A stretch of DNA of 61,722 nt from an uncultured Pelagibacteraceae bacterium (GTDB taxonomy: Bacteria; Pseudomonadota; Alphaproteobacteria; Pelagibacterales; Pelagibacteraceae): NCBI GenBank assembly GCA_902587155.1, contig CACIKE010000006.1, positions 1 to 61,722 of the forward strand, in the 5' to 3' direction. Numbering within the stretch: the stretch's first letter is position 1; each line of letters opens with the position of its first letter. The position numbers and the translations under genes were made by a program. The notes beneath the pieces were generated by a model. That model did not search any database. It saw only the letters and a list, made by a program, of their open reading frames with translations, and was not told where the DNA came from. Positions 47,401-56,743 of this stretch are shown here, piece after piece.

Positions 47401-48507
47401 ATGGGAACAAAAAAAACATCACTTTACCAATTACATCAAGATTGTAACGCAAAGTTTGTTGAATTTGCAGGTTATCATATGCCAATTCAATATTCTGAAG
47501 GTATTGTAGAGGAGCATAAATTCACAAGAAATCACTCTGGTATTTTTGATGTTTCACATATGGGTCAATTATTTATTTATGGTGGTGAAGAATTAATTAA
47601 AGATTTAGAAAAAATTTTTCCATTAGATTTGAAAAATTTGAAACTAAATCATTCTAAATACAGCTTCCTGATGGATAAAGATGCTGGGATACAAGATGAT
47701 TTAATCATTACAAAAATTGATGAAGGTTTTTTAATAATTCTTAATGCAGCGTGTAAAGACAATGATTTTAAAATTTTAAAGGAACTTTTAAAAGAAAAGT
47801 ACAAAATGGTTTTGGATGAAAATAGATCTTTAATAGCAATTCAGGGACCTAAATCATCACAAATCTTAAATGAACTTGTTGATGGGGTAAAAGATTTAAA
47901 TTTTATGTCTGGAAACTGTTTCTTATTTGATAATCAGAAAGTATACATTACTCGATCTGGGTATACAGGTGAAGATGGTTTTGAAATATCAATTCTAAAC
48001 AATTACGCGGATAAATTGACCAGAGAATTAATTAATAAAGGATCTAAATTAGCAGGCTTAGGAGCAAGAGATACTCTAAGATTAGAAGCTGGTTTATGCT
48101 TGTATGGTCATGACCTTGATAAAGATAAAACTCCAGTTGAAGCGAATTTGAAATGGGCAATTTCAAAAGAAAGAATTTCCAAAGGTGACTTTATTGGTTC
48201 GGACATAATTATTAAGCAATTAAATGATGGTGTCACCAAAATAAGAGTTGGGATTAAACCTGAGGGAAGAATAATTGCTAGAGAAAAAACAAAAATATTC
48301 AACCAATCAGATGTTCATATTGGAGAAATTACTAGTGGTACATTTGGGCCAAGTGTAAATGGACCTGTTGCAATGGGCTATGTGGAAAATGAATTTTCAA
48401 AAAAAAACACTAAAGTATTCTTAGAGGTACGAGGTAAAAAATATGCAGCAAACATTTGCAGTTTACCATTTTATAAAAAAAGTTACGTAAAAGGAGTAAA
48501 TCAATGA
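47401..48507 (+). CDS. gcvT: Glycine cleavage system T protein (aminomethyltransferase)
   Basis: The 368-residue protein transfers the methylene carbon from aminomethyl-lipoyl GcvH to tetrahydrofolate, releasing ammonia. Motifs are [19 protein letters not shown], the folate/substrate segment [26 protein letters not shown] and [18 protein letters not shown]. The start is directly downstream of the glycine riboswitch. Its stop overlaps gcvH by 4 bp. Confidence 0.96.
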   Translation: MGTKKTSLYQLHQDCNAKFVEFAGYHMPIQYSEGIVEEHKFTRNHSGIFDVSHMGQLFIYGGEELIKDLEKIFPLDLKNLKLNHSKYSFLMDKDAGIQDDLIITKIDEGFLIILNAACKDNDFKILKELLKEKYKMVLDENRSLIAIQGPKSSQILNELVDGVKDLNFMSGNCFLFDNQKVYITRSGYTGEDGFEISILNNYADKLTRELINKGSKLAGLGARDTLRLEAGLCLYGHDLDKDKTPVEANLKWAISKERISKGDFIGSDIIIKQLNDGVTKIRVGIKPEGRIIAREKTKIFNQSDVHIGEITSGTFGPSVNGPVAMGYVENEFSKKNTKVFLEVRGKKYAANICSLPFYKKSYVKGVNQ

Positions 48508-48884
48508 GTGAAGTGAAATATTCTAAAGAACATGAATGGATAAAATTAGAGGGTGATGTTGCAACAATCGGCATAACAAAGCATGCAACAGAGATGCTAG
48601 GAGATATTGTGTTTGCAGAGCTACCGGAAAAAGGTTCTAATGTTGAAAAAGATGGTACAGCAGGAGTTGTAGAGTCTACTAAAGCTGCAAGTGATGTTTA
48701 TACTCCAGTGAGTGGTGAGGTTGTAGATACAAATCAAGAAATTGTAGATGATCCATCCAAAATAAATCAAGACCCTGAAAATTCTGCTTGGTTCTTCAAA
48801 TTAAAAATAAAAGATAAATCTGAAATGGACTCTTTAATGAACAAAGATGACTATGATAAATTTGCAAAGGAGAATAATACCTAA
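48504..48884 (+). CDS. gcvH: Glycine cleavage system H protein (lipoyl carrier)
   Basis: The 126-residue carrier protein has the lipoylation site K60 in [13 protein letters not shown] and the N-terminal [17 protein letters not shown]. It shuttles the aminomethyl group from GcvP to GcvT. It overlaps gcvT by 4 bp and gcvP by 1 bp, so the three products are made from one transcript in a coupled manner. Confidence 0.97.
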   Translation: MSEVKYSKEHEWIKLEGDVATIGITKHATEMLGDIVFAELPEKGSNVEKDGTAGVVESTKAASDVYTPVSGEVVDTNQEIVDDPSKINQDPENSAWFFKLKIKDKSEMDSLMNKDDYDKFAKENNT

Positions 48885-51754
48885 TGTTACATAATTCTGA
48901 AAAAGATTTTATAAAAAGACACATCGGTCCATCTGAAGATGATCAATCTAAAATGTTAAAAAAATTAAATTATAAATCATTAGATGATTTAATTAATAGT
49001 ACTGTTCCAGAAAAAATACAGTTTAAGGGTGAACTTAATATTGGTGAGTCTAACTCAGAATACGAAGCATTAAGAAAATTAAAAGCAATTTCTAAAAAAA
49101 ATGAAATTTACTCAAATTTTATTGGCATGGGCTATTATGGTACATACACACCTTACGTAATTTTAAGAAATATATTGGAAAATCCAGGCTGGTACACATC
49201 ATATACACCTTATCAACCAGAAGTGGCTCAAGGAAGACTGGAGATGCTTTTAAACTTTCAACAAATGATTGTTGATTTTACAGGAATGGATATTGCAAAT
49301 GCATCTTTACTCGATGAAGGTACAGCAGCAGCAGAGGCTATGGGTTTAAGTTATAGACTTGATAAAAGTGATAGTAACTTGGTTTTTGTTTCAGAAAATT
49401 GTCACCCCCAAACTGTTGAGGTTATAAGAACTAGAGCAGAGCCTATGGGTCTCAAAGTTCTTGTTGGAAATGAAGATAAAGTTTTAGAACAATTAAAAGA
49501 GGATATAGTTTGTGGAATATTGCAGTATCCTGGAACTTTGGGAGATATTAAAGATCCAAGCGAGGCAATAAGCAAAATTCATAAAAAAAATGGTAAAGCT
49601 ATTTTAGCTTGCGATCTTCTTGCGCTTGCAAAGCTTAAAACACCGAGAGAACTTGGCGCTGATATTGCAGTTGGTAGTTCACAAAGATTTGGTATTCCAA
49701 TGGGTTATGGAGGACCACATGCAGCATTTTTTGCAACAAAAGATGAATACAAAAGATCTATGCCAGGTAGAATAGTTGGCGTTTCAGTAGATAGGCATGG
49801 AAACAAGGCTTATAGATTGTCACTACAGACTAGAGAGCAGCACATCAGAAGAGACAAAGCTACAAGTAATATTTGTACCGCTCAAGCATTGTTAGCTATA
49901 GTATCAGCAGCCTATGCTATTTATCATGGTCCAGATGGAATTAAGAAAATTTCTGAAAGAGTTTCTCAATTAGCAAAAAATTTCGCTGATAAAATAAAAC
50001 AATCTGGATATGAAATATATTCTGATTACTTTTTTGATACTGTTACAATTATTACCAAAGAAAAGACTGATCAAATTTATAAAAATGCTTTAAATCAAAA
50101 AGTTAATATTCGAAAAGTAAACTCCGAAATGCTTGCTGTTTCTTTTGATGAGAAGAAAAATGTATATAGAGTAAATCAACTATTAAAAATTTTTAATGCA
50201 GCAGAATCCATAAAAAAAGAAGATCCATCAGTAAGTTTACCCAATTTACCAAAAAGTTTACTGAGAACTTCTAAATATTTAGAACATCCTGTTTTTAACT
50301 CATATCGTTCTGAGACAGAAATGCTCAGATACCTTAAAAAGTTAGAGGATAAGGATATAGCTCTTAACAGAACCATGATAGCGTTAGGCTCTTGCACTAT
50401 GAAATTAAATGCCACTGCAGAAATGATACCTATCTCCTGGAGAGAATTAGCTGAGCCCCATCCATTTGTACCTATTGAGCAGATGGAGGGATATAGAACA
50501 TTATTCACAGATTTAAAAAACTGGTTAAGGTCAATTACTGGTTTTTCGGGAGTTTCGCTTCAACCAAATGCAGGCGCCCAAGGCGAATATGCAGGACTAA
50601 TGGTAATTAGAAAATATCATTTAGATAGAGGTGAAAAAAATAGAAACATATGTTTAATACCAAGCTCTGCACACGGAACCAATCCTGCTAGTGCACAAAT
50701 GGTTGGAATGAAAGTGGTTGTAGTTAATTGTGATAAAGAAGGTAATGTTGATTTTGATGATTTAAAGAAAAAAGCAGAGCTTCATTCAGAAAATTTAGGA
50801 GCCTTGATGGTCACATATCCATCTACTCATGGAGTATTTGAAGAAAAAATTATGGATATATGTAAACTAATTCATAAACATGGTGGGCAAGTTTATATGG
50901 ACGGGGCAAACTTGAATGCATTAGTTGGTATCGCTAAACCTGGAAATTTTGGTCCGGATGTTTGTCATATAAATTTACATAAAACATTTTGTATCCCTCA
51001 TGGTGGGGGTGGACCAGGTATGGGACCTATTGCATGTAAAAAACATCTACAAGTTTATTTGCCTAATCATCCAGTTGTGAAAGATTGTGGTCCAGCAACG
51101 GGAATTGGAGCTGTGTCTGCTGCTCCTTGGGGAAGCTCAAGTATTTTGTCAATTTCTTGGATGTATATAAAAATGATGGGATCAGAGGGATTAAAACTAG
51201 CTTCTAAAGTTGCGATACTAAATGCAAATTATATTGCTGAAAGACTGAAAGATCATTATCCAATCTTATACAAAGGTTCAAACGGTAATGTTGCTCACGA
51301 ATGTATAATTGATATTAGGTCAATCAAATCAGAAACGGGTGTCACTGAGGAAGATATCGCAAAAAGATTAATTGATTTTGGTTTTCATGCACCAACAATG
51401 TCTTGGCCTGTGGCTGGAACAATGATGATTGAACCTACAGAAAGTGAGACCTTGTCAGAGCTAGATAGGTTTTGTGACACCTTAATTAAGATTAAACAAG
51501 AAATTGATCTAATTAAAACTGGTAAATTTGATAAAGTTGATAATCCAATTAAAAACGCTCCTCATACTGATACTGAGTTAGCTTCAGATAATTGGACACA
51601 CAAGTATTCTAGAGAAGAGGCCGCTTATCCAGCTAAATTTTTAAAAGTAAATAAATTTTGGCCACCAGTTGCAAGAGTAGACAATGTTTATGGTGATAAA
51701 AATATTTTTTGCACATGTCCTAGCATGGATGAATTTAAAGAAGATGCAGCATAA
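48884..51754 (+). CDS. gcvP: Glycine dehydrogenase (decarboxylating), P protein
   Basis: The 956-residue single-chain P protein decarboxylates glycine using PLP, bound to Lys700 in INLHKTFCIPHGGGGPGMG. Other features are FIKRHIGPSEDD at the N-terminus, GMGYYGTYTP, SSQRFGIPMGYGGPHA, and the second-domain segment SAHGTNPASAQM. Each half corresponds to one subunit of the two-chain type. It completes gcvTHP, which feeds carbon from glycine to the folate pool. Confidence 0.97.
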   Translation: MLHNSEKDFIKRHIGPSEDDQSKMLKKLNYKSLDDLINSTVPEKIQFKGELNIGESNSEYEALRKLKAISKKNEIYSNFIGMGYYGTYTPYVILRNILENPGWYTSYTPYQPEVAQGRLEMLLNFQQMIVDFTGMDIANASLLDEGTAAAEAMGLSYRLDKSDSNLVFVSENCHPQTVEVIRTRAEPMGLKVLVGNEDKVLEQLKEDIVCGILQYPGTLGDIKDPSEAISKIHKKNGKAILACDLLALAKLKTPRELGADIAVGSSQRFGIPMGYGGPHAAFFATKDEYKRSMPGRIVGVSVDRHGNKAYRLSLQTREQHIRRDKATSNICTAQALLAIVSAAYAIYHGPDGIKKISERVSQLAKNFADKIKQSGYEIYSDYFFDTVTIITKEKTDQIYKNALNQKVNIRKVNSEMLAVSFDEKKNVYRVNQLLKIFNAAESIKKEDPSVSLPNLPKSLLRTSKYLEHPVFNSYRSETEMLRYLKKLEDKDIALNRTMIALGSCTMKLNATAEMIPISWRELAEPHPFVPIEQMEGYRTLFTDLKNWLRSITGFSGVSLQPNAGAQGEYAGLMVIRKYHLDRGEKNRNICLIPSSAHGTNPASAQMVGMKVVVVNCDKEGNVDFDDLKKKAELHSENLGALMVTYPSTHGVFEEKIMDICKLIHKHGGQVYMDGANLNALVGIAKPGNFGPDVCHINLHKTFCIPHGGGGPGMGPIACKKHLQVYLPNHPVVKDCGPATGIGAVSAAPWGSSSILSISWMYIKMMGSEGLKLASKVAILNANYIAERLKDHYPILYKGSNGNVAHECIIDIRSIKSETGVTEEDIAKRLIDFGFHAPTMSWPVAGTMMIEPTESETLSELDRFCDTLIKIKQEIDLIKTGKFDKVDNPIKNAPHTDTELASDNWTHKYSREEAAYPAKFLKVNKFWPPVARVDNVYGDKNIFCTCPSMDEFKEDAA

Positions 51755-51760
51755 TTATTG

Positions 51761-52999
51761 ATGAAAATTGCTGTAGTTGGTTCAGGCATTTCAGGATTAA
51801 GTGCTGCTTATTATCTCTCAAAAAAGAATCACGTAGATCTATTTGAAAAAGAAGATCACTTTGGTGGTCATTCACATACAATTGACCTTATGATTGGAAC
51901 TAAAAAAGTTCCAGTAGATATAGGCTTTATAGTGTTTAACTTTGAAACTTACCCAAATTTAATTAATTTTTTTAATGAAAATAAAATTGAAATTGAAAAA
52001 AGCAACATGTCTTTTTCTGTATCAGTACAAGACTCAAACTTTGAATACTGTGGAAAAGGATTAAGTGGAATTTTTTCCAATAAGGTAAATTTATTTAATA
52101 TTAAATTTCTAAAAATGTTTTTTGATATTATAAAATTTTATAAAAAATCTGATAAACTTGATAATTTAAATGAGAAAATCACATTGGGTGATTATTTAAT
52201 TAAAAACAATCTTTCAAAAGAATTTATCAATTATCATTTAATACCTATGGTGTCAGCAATCTGGTCAATGCCACCATATGCTGCGAATAAGATGCCCTTA
52301 AAATTCTTTTTAAAATTTTTTCAAAATCATGGATTATTTAAACTTAAAAATAGACCACAATGGTACACAGTCTCAAATAGAAGTAGGTCATATGTAAAAA
52401 CTATTCTATCAAAAATTAGTGGAGAATATTTTAAGAATTATAAAGTCAATAAAATCATTAGTAAATCAAATGGTATTGATTTGTATTATGGTGGAAAAAA
52501 TGAATTTTTTGATTACGACAAAGTAATTATTGCAACACATGCGGACGAAGCATTATCAATGATTGAAAATCCAACTGATCAAGAGAAAGAAGTTTTGTCA
52601 AATTTCAGTTATAAAGAAAATTTGGCTCACATACACACAGATGAGACAGTTATGCCAAAAAACAAGAATGCCTGGTGTGCTTGGAACTCTTCTATGAAGA
52701 AAAATGAAATTGAAAAAAATTCAATCACTTATTGGTTAAATTTACTTCAAAATTTAGAATGTGAGAAAAATATATTTCTTACACTAAATCCATACCTCGA
52801 TATTGATGAAACAAAAATTTTGAAAAAAGTTAAATTCACTCACCCGTATTTTGATCAATCTGCTTTAGATTATCAAAGTAAGCTTAAAAATTTGCAAAAT
52901 AAAAGAAATATTCTTTTTTGTGGTAGTTATTTTGGTTACGGTTTTCATGAAGATGGAATAAAATCATCAATTGAAATGCTAAAAAACCTTGATGACTAG
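51761..52999 (+). CDS. FAD-dependent amine-oxidase-like protein (COG2907)
   Basis: The 412-residue flavoprotein begins with the dinucleotide-binding motif IAVVGSGISGLSAAYYL followed by DLFEKEDHFGGHSHTI, a pattern of the COG2907 NAD/FAD-binding proteins. IPMVSAIWSMPP and the C-terminal GSYFGYGFHEDGIKSS are also typical. This family regularly stands next to DUF1365 and a Cfa-like methyltransferase, as here, and is thought to act on unsaturated acyl chains. I chose the ATG at 51761 over the preceding TTG. It overlaps the DUF1365 gene by 8 bp. Confidence 0.85.
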   Translation: MKIAVVGSGISGLSAAYYLSKKNHVDLFEKEDHFGGHSHTIDLMIGTKKVPVDIGFIVFNFETYPNLINFFNENKIEIEKSNMSFSVSVQDSNFEYCGKGLSGIFSNKVNLFNIKFLKMFFDIIKFYKKSDKLDNLNEKITLGDYLIKNNLSKEFINYHLIPMVSAIWSMPPYAANKMPLKFFLKFFQNHGLFKLKNRPQWYTVSNRSRSYVKTILSKISGEYFKNYKVNKIISKSNGIDLYYGGKNEFFDYDKVIIATHADEALSMIENPTDQEKEVLSNFSYKENLAHIHTDETVMPKNKNAWCAWNSSMKKNEIEKNSITYWLNLLQNLECEKNIFLTLNPYLDIDETKILKKVKFTHPYFDQSALDYQSKLKNLQNKRNILFCGSYFGYGFHEDGIKSSIEMLKNLDD

Positions 53000-53750
53000 C
53001 TCAATCTATAATGGAACGGTAATACACAAAAGATTTAAACCAAAAAAACATTATTTTAAGTACAGTGTATTTTCATTATTAATTGATTTATCTGATCTAA
53101 ATAATCTGAATAAAAATATAAGTTTTTTCTCATATAATCGGTTTAATCTAATTAGTTTTTTTGACAAAGATCATGGTCAAAGAGATGGCTCATCTTTGAC
53201 TGAATGGGTGAAAAAAAATTTAGAGGAAAATAATATCTTTTCAAAAGATATAAGAATAAAGCTTTTGTGCTATCCAAGAATTTTTGGTTATGTGTTTAAT
53301 CCTCTTAGTGTTTTCTTTGTTTATGATCATAATGAAAATTTAATTTCAATATTATATGAGGTAAAAAATACTTTTGGAGAACAACATACTTATATTTTTA
53401 GAGTAGAGAAAAATAACATGTTACAACACAACTGTTTCAAAAAATTTCATGTGTCACCGTTTATTGAAATGAATTGTAATTATTTTTTTAGAATCTTAAA
53501 ACCATCTGAAAAGATTTCAGTCATAATTGATCAATATCAGCAAAATGAAAAAATCTTATTTGCATCACAAGAAGGAAAAAGGGTAGATTTTACAACCATA
53601 GAACTACTTAAATCATACATAAAACATCCTTTAATGACATTTAAAATTATATCGGCGATACATTTTGAAGCCTTTAAATTATGGCTGAAAGGAATAAAGT
53701 TTGTAAAAAAAAAACTTAAAATTAAAAATAATATTACTTTTGAGAATTAA
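52992..53750 (+). CDS. DUF1365 family protein
   Basis: The 252-residue protein shows the DUF1365 pattern: YNGTVIHKRFKPKKHYFKYSVF at the start, a conserved DHGQRDGSSLTEWV segment, RIFGYVFNPLSVFFVY and EVKNTFGEQHTYIF. No catalytic mechanism is known to me. The family is regularly encoded beside Cfa-like methyltransferases and COG2907 flavoproteins, implying a shared lipid-modification pathway. The ATG at 52992 follows a less likely TTG; the stop overlaps the next gene by 1 bp. Confidence 0.85.
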   Translation: MTSSIYNGTVIHKRFKPKKHYFKYSVFSLLIDLSDLNNLNKNISFFSYNRFNLISFFDKDHGQRDGSSLTEWVKKNLEENNIFSKDIRIKLLCYPRIFGYVFNPLSVFFVYDHNENLISILYEVKNTFGEQHTYIFRVEKNNMLQHNCFKKFHVSPFIEMNCNYFFRILKPSEKISVIIDQYQQNEKILFASQEGKRVDFTTIELLKSYIKHPLMTFKIISAIHFEAFKLWLKGIKFVKKKLKIKNNITFEN

Positions 53751-54928
53751 TGGGCTTATATAACTTTTCAGATCAAATCGTCTTTAAAATTTTAAGAGAT
53801 ATTGAGCATGGGTATTTAGAGATCACAAAATATAATGGTGAATTATTAAAATTTGGAAACCCTAATAGTCCTTTAAAATCAGTTTTAAAGATAAAAAAAC
53901 CAAATTTTACTTTTAACTTAATAAAAGGCGGAAGTGTTGGTTTTGCAGAATCTTATATGAGGGATGAATTTGAAACTGATAATCTTTCAAATTTGATAGA
54001 AATCACTGCAAGAAATATTAAAACAATTCATAAATTTTCAGGTCTATTAGACTTTCCAATGGTCAATTACCTAAAAAATATATTTATTAAAAACACCAGA
54101 GGTCGAAGTAAAGATAATATTTCAAAACATTACGACTTAGGCAATGAGTTTTTTGCACTATGGCTTGATAAAACCTTAACATATTCAAGTGCAATATTTG
54201 ATGAGAGAAATAAAGATTTGTCTAATGCACAAAATAATAAATATCAAAAATTAATCGATTTATTAAAACCAAATAACGGCGACAAAATTTTAGAGATCGG
54301 ATGTGGTTGGGGTGGTTTTGCTGAATATTTAGGAAAAAAATATGATGTTAAATTAGATTGTATTACTATATCGAAAAAACAATTTGAATATGCAAAAAAA
54401 AGAATTCACCAATGTGGCTTAAACGAAAAAGTAAATATTGAAATTAAAGATTATAGAGATTTAAAAAATAAATATAATTCAATAGCTTCAATAGAAATGA
54501 TAGAGGCTGTTGGACAAAATTACCTAGAGAGTTATTTTAAAACTATTAAAGATAATCTATCAGATGATGGAAGAGCTGCTATTCAGGCTATTACAATAGA
54601 TGATAATATGTTTGACCGATATAAAAACAAGACAGACTTTATCCAAAAATATATTTTTCCTGGAGGTTTTTTACCAAGTAAGAATATTATTAATAAATAT
54701 GTTTCGGAAAATGGTCTAGCTATCAAGTCATATGACTCCTATGCAGATCATTATTCTGATACGTTGGCAATATGGAGAAATGAATTTAATAAGAAGTGGG
54801 ATTTAATTAAAAAGCAAGGATTTGATTTAACTTTTAAAAGAATGTGGGAATTTTACCTTTCTTATTGTGAGGCAGGATTTAAATCGAAAAATATAGATTT
54901 AATTCAATTTTCACTTCAAAATAAATGA
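53750..54928 (+). CDS. Cfa-like SAM-dependent fatty-acyl methyltransferase
   Basis: The 392-residue enzyme has the cyclopropane-fatty-acid-synthase fold: SKHYDLGNEFFALWLDKTLTYSSA, SAM motif ILEIGCGWGGFAEYL, SIEMIEAVGQNYLESYF and DFIQKYIFPGGFLPS. Members transfer a methyl or methylene group to double bonds of membrane phospholipids. Compared with E. coli CFA synthase, the bicarbonate-binding Cys139 is Ser here (YSSA) and His266 is Gln (AIQAITI); the active-site Glu and Tyr are retained. That suggests a subgroup that may methylate without forming the ring (inference), so I withhold the symbol cfa. Confidence 0.85.
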   Translation: MGLYNFSDQIVFKILRDIEHGYLEITKYNGELLKFGNPNSPLKSVLKIKKPNFTFNLIKGGSVGFAESYMRDEFETDNLSNLIEITARNIKTIHKFSGLLDFPMVNYLKNIFIKNTRGRSKDNISKHYDLGNEFFALWLDKTLTYSSAIFDERNKDLSNAQNNKYQKLIDLLKPNNGDKILEIGCGWGGFAEYLGKKYDVKLDCITISKKQFEYAKKRIHQCGLNEKVNIEIKDYRDLKNKYNSIASIEMIEAVGQNYLESYFKTIKDNLSDDGRAAIQAITIDDNMFDRYKNKTDFIQKYIFPGGFLPSKNIINKYVSENGLAIKSYDSYADHYSDTLAIWRNEFNKKWDLIKKQGFDLTFKRMWEFYLSYCEAGFKSKNIDLIQFSLQNK

Positions 54929-54944
54929 TCTTTAAAGGAAACAA

Positions 54945-55493
54945 ATGATTAAACTTAAAAATAGCAAATCAATTTTATTGATAATTTTTCTTTTCTTAAT
55001 TACAAACTGCTCAAAAAATAGCGCTATGAAACCAGAAGATTTTAAAAATAAAGAACCTAGATTGATTATTGAAAATTATTTGTCCGGCAATGTAAAAGCT
55101 TGGGGTGTGCTTCAAAATAGATCTGGAAAAGTCACAAGACAATTTTCTGCAGATTTAAAAGGAAAATGGGATGGTAAACAACTGATACTCGACGAAAAAT
55201 TTAACTGGGATGATGGGGAAATTCAAACTCGACAATGGCAGATCACTAAAATTGATGAAAATAATTATGAGGGTACAGCAGGAGATGTTGTTGGTAAAGC
55301 AAAAGGATATTCATATGGTCCAGCTTTTAAATTTGAATATGTTTTGTTAGTTCCGGTCAAAGGTAAAGAAATGAAAATTACTTTTGATGATTGGATTTTT
55401 AAACAAGATGAACGTGTAGCAATTAACAGGGCTACAATGACTAAGTTTGGTTTCAAAGTCGCTGAATTAACTGTTGTTTTTGTAAAAGATTAA
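54945..55493 (+). CDS. DUF3833 lipoprotein
   Basis: The 182-residue protein has a signal peptide ending in a lipobox (FLITNC). The DUF3833 domain follows, with YLSGNVKAWGVLQNRSGKVTRQF and the Trp-rich segments ILDEKFNWDDGEIQTRQWQI and DDWIFKQDERVAINRATMTKFG. The fold is expected to be a lipocalin-like barrel, which would suit lipid handling in the periplasm (inference). It is 16 bp after the Cfa-like gene with GGAAAC before the ATG, and its end overlaps the convergent SDR gene by 4 bp. Confidence 0.85.
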   Translation: MIKLKNSKSILLIIFLFLITNCSKNSAMKPEDFKNKEPRLIIENYLSGNVKAWGVLQNRSGKVTRQFSADLKGKWDGKQLILDEKFNWDDGEIQTRQWQITKIDENNYEGTAGDVVGKAKGYSYGPAFKFEYVLLVPVKGKEMKITFDDWIFKQDERVAINRATMTKFGFKVAELTVVFVKD

Positions 55494-56251
55494 TTTTTTT
55501 TTTGATATTTTGTAAGTTTTCCAATTAATCCAAAATAAATTTTGTTTGGTAAGAAACTTAATACTTTCAATATAGTTGTTAAAGATTTCGGAAAATGAAT
55601 TTCAAAAGAATTTTTGTTTATTAAACCATCATAAATTTTTTCTGCAGCATATTCAGAAGTTTTTAAGAAAGGCATTTTAAAATCATTTTTGTCAGTCATT
55701 GGTGTTTTAATAAAACCTGGTGAGACAAGACACACCCGAACATTTGATCTACCAAAATCGAAATATAAGCTTTCAGCTAAATTATTTAAAGCTGATTTCG
55801 ATGGCCCATATCCAGTTGAATTAGGTAATCCTCGATAACCAGCGATTGAGGAGACTATAGTTATTGTCCCACTTTTTCTATCTTTAAAATATTTCTCTAC
55901 AGCTTTAATACTATTTAATGTTCCAAAAAAATTTACTTTAAATACATTTTCAATTTGCTCAACATCAATATCTTTTTCTTTCTTGGGATCCCATGTACCA
56001 GTTGAAAAAAAACAAATATCAACACTCTGAAAAGTATCTACTATATTCTGAAAAACTTCTTTACATTTATTCTTATCGGTTACGTCTAATGGAAAAGAAC
56101 TAATATTTTCATGCTCTCCACATGTTTCTTTTAGTAAATTTTCACGTCTTGCAGATATTGCAACATTCCAACCTTCTTTGGCAAATTTTATTGCTAAAGC
56201 TTTACCAATTCCTGTACTACCACCTGTGATCCAAATAGTTTTTTTATTCAT
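55490..56251 (-). CDS. Short-chain dehydrogenase/reductase
   Basis: The 253-residue SDR has the cofactor motif TGGSTGIGKALA near the N-terminus and ARR favouring NADP(H). The catalytic Ser is in TIVSSIAGYRG and the YxxxK motif is YGPSK (Tyr and Lys four apart), followed by VSPGFIKTPMTDK. The substrate is unknown. A hydrophobic C-terminus (KVLSFLPNKIYFGLIG) suggests membrane association. It is divergent from tspO with 9 bp between start codons and convergent with the DUF3833 gene, placing it inside the lipid cluster. Confidence 0.85.
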   Translation of the reverse strand: MNKKTIWITGGSTGIGKALAIKFAKEGWNVAISARRENLLKETCGEHENISSFPLDVTDKNKCKEVFQNIVDTFQSVDICFFSTGTWDPKKEKDIDVEQIENVFKVNFFGTLNSIKAVEKYFKDRKSGTITIVSSIAGYRGLPNSTGYGPSKSALNNLAESLYFDFGRSNVRVCLVSPGFIKTPMTDKNDFKMPFLKTSEYAAEKIYDGLINKNSFEIHFPKSLTTILKVLSFLPNKIYFGLIGKLTKYQKKN

Positions 56252-56260
56252 ATTATAAAG

Positions 56261-56743
56261 ATGTATAATACTAATATGCTAAAAAATAAATTTTATTCAC
56301 TAATTCTTTTTTCAATTGTCACTTTTTCTGCGTCATTTATTGGTGGTTTAGTCTCTATAATCCTTAAAGAACCTTGGTACTCTGGACTTGTTAAATCAAA
56401 TTACAATCCACCAGATTGGATATTTGCACCTGTTTGGACAACACTTTACATAATGATGACATTAGCTATTTGGTTTTTTTGGCATAGCAAAAAAAGAGAT
56501 GTAAATACAATTTACATTTATTTTATACATATAGTTTTTAATGCAACTTGGAGTATTGTTTTTTTTGGACTACATAAAATATTCTTTGCATTAGTTGTTC
56601 TTGTGATTTTGATAACTTTGATAATAATTTTGATTATTAGATTTAAACGTGTCAATTTAGTAAGTTATTACTTAATGATTCCATATTTACTTTGGTGTTT
56701 CTATGCTTTATTTCTTAACTATAACTTAATGGTACTAAATTAA
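56261..56743 (+). CDS. tspO: TspO/MBR-family tryptophan-rich sensory protein
   Basis: The 160-residue protein has five hydrophobic helices and the family features WYSGLVKSNYNPPDWIFAPVWTTLYIMM (usually KPxWxPP...FPxxWTxLY) and NATWSIVFFGLH (usually LNxxWxxxFF). TspO binds porphyrins and cholesterol-like ligands and is connected with photo-oxidative stress regulation in alphaproteobacteria. The true start may be the second ATG at 56276. It is divergent from the SDR gene and directly abuts the next gene. Confidence 0.88.
   Translation: MYNTNMLKNKFYSLILFSIVTFSASFIGGLVSIILKEPWYSGLVKSNYNPPDWIFAPVWTTLYIMMTLAIWFFWHSKKRDVNTIYIYFIHIVFNATWSIVFFGLHKIFFALVVLVILITLIIILIIRFKRVNLVSYYLMIPYLLWCFYALFLNYNLMVLN

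Noticed and set aside
47207..47509. Open frame of 100 codons overlapping the end of a DMT transporter and gcvT
   Set aside because: It runs through both glycine aptamers and into gcvT in another frame; the conserved RNA motifs explain the sequence.
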